NCBI GenBank assembly: GCA_017984135.1
Contig: JAGNZZ010000026.1
Span: 1 to 33,987 of the forward strand
Direction: 5' to 3'
Length of the DNA stretch: 33,987 nucleotides
DNA from: Chitinophagales bacterium
GTDB lineage: Bacteria; Bacteroidota; Bacteroidia; Chitinophagales; JADIYW01
Shown here piece after piece: positions 32,618 through 33,987 of this stretch. The translations under genes were made by a program, and so were the position numbers. Numbering within the stretch: position 1 is the stretch's first letter; every line of letters begins with the position of its first letter. A model generated the notes under the pieces. It saw only the letters and a program-made list of their open reading frames with translations. It did not search any database and was not told where the DNA came from.

Positions 32618-33622
32618 TTATAAATTTGCTACTTTTTCTACCAATTCCGCTAAACGATTGGCATAGCCATATTCATTATCATACCAAGCCACTATTTTAT
32701 ACATATTGCCCATTTTTTGGGTTAATCCGGCATCAAAAATACAAGAATGTGGATTGTGAATGATGTCACTTGAAACAATAGGCTCTTCGGTATATTCTAA
32801 AATATTTTTCCAATGATTGGACTGAGCAGCTGCTTTAAAAACGGCATTAATTTCTTCTACACTAGTCTCTTTTTCCAAATTGCAATAGAGTTCCGTAAGT
32901 GAACCTACAATAACAGGAACACGCACTGCACCACCTTTCATTTTGCCTTTAATTTCAGGCATTACCCATTCTAACGCTTTATTGGCATTGGATGAAGTGG
33001 GTACCAAATTTTGTGCGGCTGCTCGTGCACGTCTGAAATCATCTTTATGAATACTGTCGTGTAATTTTTGATCACTGGTATAGGCATGCACTGTATTCAT
33101 AATTCCTTGTTGTATGCCATATTGGTCTTGAAGTATTTTTACCATGGGCGCTAAACAATTGGTCGTACAAGAGGCATTGGATAAAATAGTATCATCTGTT
33201 TTAATCTCCTTATCATTGATGCCAATGACTATTGTTTTTACAGATTCGTCTGCAGGAGAAGAAATAATAACTTTTTTAGCGCCAGCAGAAATATGTTCTT
33301 GTAATTTATCTTTCGTTCTGTATCTGCCGGTACACTCTACTACAATGTCAATATCATAGTCTTTCCAAGGTAAATATTTAGAATCGGCAATAGAAGTGCT
33401 TATAATTTCTTCCTCATCAATCAATAAATGATTTTCTTTTGCCGTGATGGTTTTATTCCATTTCCCTTGTGCAGTATCATGTTTAAGCAAATACACTAAG
33501 GCATCGTTCGGAGCAAGGTCGTTAATGGCCACAATGTTCACTTTGTTACGTTCGTGTAAAATTTGAAAGACTAATCTACCGATGCGTCCAAGTCCATTAA
33601 TTGCAATTTTAGGTTTTGCCAT
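32618..33622 (-). CDS. gap: Glyceraldehyde-3-phosphate dehydrogenase, type I (Gap)
   Basis: This enzyme (334 residues from MAKPKI) reversibly oxidises glyceraldehyde 3-phosphate to 1,3-bisphosphoglycerate. The NAD-binding motif INGLGRIGR is near the N-terminus. The active-site motif is SNASCTTNCLAP, with catalytic Cys at about residue 152 from this start. WYDNEYGYANRL is the conserved C-terminal block. The start is set at ATG 33622 because homologues begin MAKPKI-like; ATG 33634 would add only MILN. Upstream, the only near-match to a -7 box is TACCTTTA. It is transcribed before pgk. Confidence 0.95.
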   Translation of the reverse strand: MAKPKIAINGLGRIGRLVFQILHERNKVNIVAINDLAPNDALVYLLKHDTAQGKWNKTITAKENHLLIDEEEIISTSIADSKYLPWKDYDIDIVVECTGRYRTKDKLQEHISAGAKKVIISSPADESVKTIVIGINDKEIKTDDTILSNASCTTNCLAPMVKILQDQYGIQQGIMNTVHAYTSDQKLHDSIHKDDFRRARAAAQNLVPTSSNANKALEWVMPEIKGKMKGGAVRVPVIVGSLTELYCNLEKETSVEEINAVFKAAAQSNHWKNILEYTEEPIVSSDIIHNPHSCIFDAGLTQKMGNMYKIVAWYDNEYGYANRLAELVEKVANL

Positions 33623-33749
33623 GTTTAAGATCATATTTTCTATTGTTAAACGATGTATAAAGGTAATAGATTAAATGAAGTTGACTTGAAAAATATATAG
33701 TTCGAAAAATTCATAACGCTTTAGTAATATTTTTTTTAGGATAAGTATT

Positions 33750-33777
33750 TTGTATGAAAAAAAAAGTCTTATATTTG
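33750..33777 (+). promoter_or_regulatory. Promoter of tRNA-Glu
   Basis: TTG at 33750-33752 is followed after 17 nt by TATATTTG (33770-33777), a perfect TAnnTTTG. The mature tRNA starts 17 nt further on. Confidence 0.65.
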
Positions 33778-33794
33778 CATTCTCTTAATTAAAC

Positions 33795-33869
33795 GGCCCG
33801 TTCGTCTAGGGGTTAGGACAGGAGATTTTCATTCTTCAAACAGGGGTTCGATTCCCCTACGGGCTACCA
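33795..33869 (+). tRNA. tRNA-Glu (anticodon TTC)
   Basis: The cloverleaf is complete: acceptor arm GGCCCGT paired with ACGGGCT (one G-U pair), D loop with AGGGGTTAGG, anticodon stem GGAGA/TCTTC enclosing the loop TTTTCAT with TTC anticodon, and T arm AGGGGTTCGATTCCCCT. CCA is encoded at the 3' end (33867-33869). It reads GAA and GAG. Confidence 0.96.
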
Positions 33870-33872
33870 AAA

Positions 33873-33901
33873 ATGCTTCCACTTTAGGAAGTATTTTTTT
33901 T
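33873..33901 (+). terminator. Rho-independent terminator after tRNA-Glu
   Basis: An 8-bp stem (ATGCTTCC at 33873-33880, GGAAGTAT at 33887-33894, one G-U pair) with a six-base loop is followed by seven T residues. It begins 4 nt after the tRNA CCA end. Confidence 0.8.
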
Positions 33902-33919
33902 GAAAAAATGAAATGAAAG

Positions 33920-33948
33920 TTTCAAGTCATACCATGTCGAACTTGAAA
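33920..33948. repeat. Imperfect palindrome near the window edge
   Basis: TTTCAAGT (33920-33927) and ACTTGAAA (33941-33948) are perfect inverted arms, and CAT/ATG (33928-33930, 33934-33936) can extend the pairing around an ACC loop, with TCGA bulged on one side. It is not followed by a T run and lies after the tRNA terminator, so it is more like a dispersed intergenic palindrome than a terminator. The downstream context is outside the window. Confidence 0.5.
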
Positions 33949-33987
33949 TTTGTGTATTTTAAACAATTTGATTCTTGTCTTGTCTTC

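Overview
The window is about 34 kb of AT-rich chromosome from a member of the Bacteroidota. Evidence for this is the recurrent TAnnTTTG promoter element (the -7 box of this phylum) in front of operons and of the tRNA, a short NuoG, separate nuoC and nuoD, a DUF6660-like protein beside a CzcA-type efflux system, and a CzcA-TolC fusion of a kind I associate with this phylum. I cannot place it below phylum level with confidence. I see no CRISPR array, insertion sequence, prophage or recognisable defence island.

Layout. (1) 1-157: a strong terminator closing a transcript that starts outside the window. (2) 198-533: an adrenodoxin-type [2Fe-2S] ferredoxin. (3) 543-6962, minus strand: a heavy-metal efflux locus, in transcription order a small Cys/His-rich secreted protein, a 1454-residue inner-membrane RND pump fused to a TolC-like outer-membrane factor, a His-rich membrane-fusion lipoprotein, and a small secreted Cys-rich metal-associated protein. 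(4) 7024-9222, minus: a Pif1/RecD-like helicase. (5) 9394-25657, plus: a complete 14-subunit complex I set, nuoA to nuoN in canonical order, with three extra genes: a Baeyer-Villiger-type flavin monooxygenase between nuoF and nuoG, an OmpA-family lipoprotein between nuoK and nuoL, and a 79-residue membrane protein between nuoL and nuoM. (6) 25667-27889: an enoyl-CoA hydratase-family gene and class II fumarase directly after nuoN. (7) 28001-30841: a serine beta-lactamase-fold lipoprotein, DNA polymerase III delta prime (minus) and a 6-pyruvoyl-tetrahydropterin synthase-family gene. (8) 31055-33622: a tiny lipoprotein, a perfect GC-rich palindrome, then gap-pgk on the minus strand. (9) 33795-33869: tRNA-Glu(TTC), with its promoter and terminator, followed by a second palindrome at the window edge.

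How it works together. Complex I oxidises NADH. Fumarase and the crotonase sit on NADH-producing routes (TCA cycle, beta-oxidation-like steps), and gap-pgk form the energy-conserving step of glycolysis, so the right two-thirds of the window is central energy metabolism. The left part is metal detoxification.

The most interesting points are the three non-complex-I genes inside the nuo cluster, the signal-peptide-like segment at the RND/TolC junction, the two palindromes near 31.3 kb and 33.9 kb, and several start codons lying only 4-8 nt behind a -7 box, which suggests leaderless or near-leaderless mRNAs. None of these amounts to a clearly new system from sequence alone.
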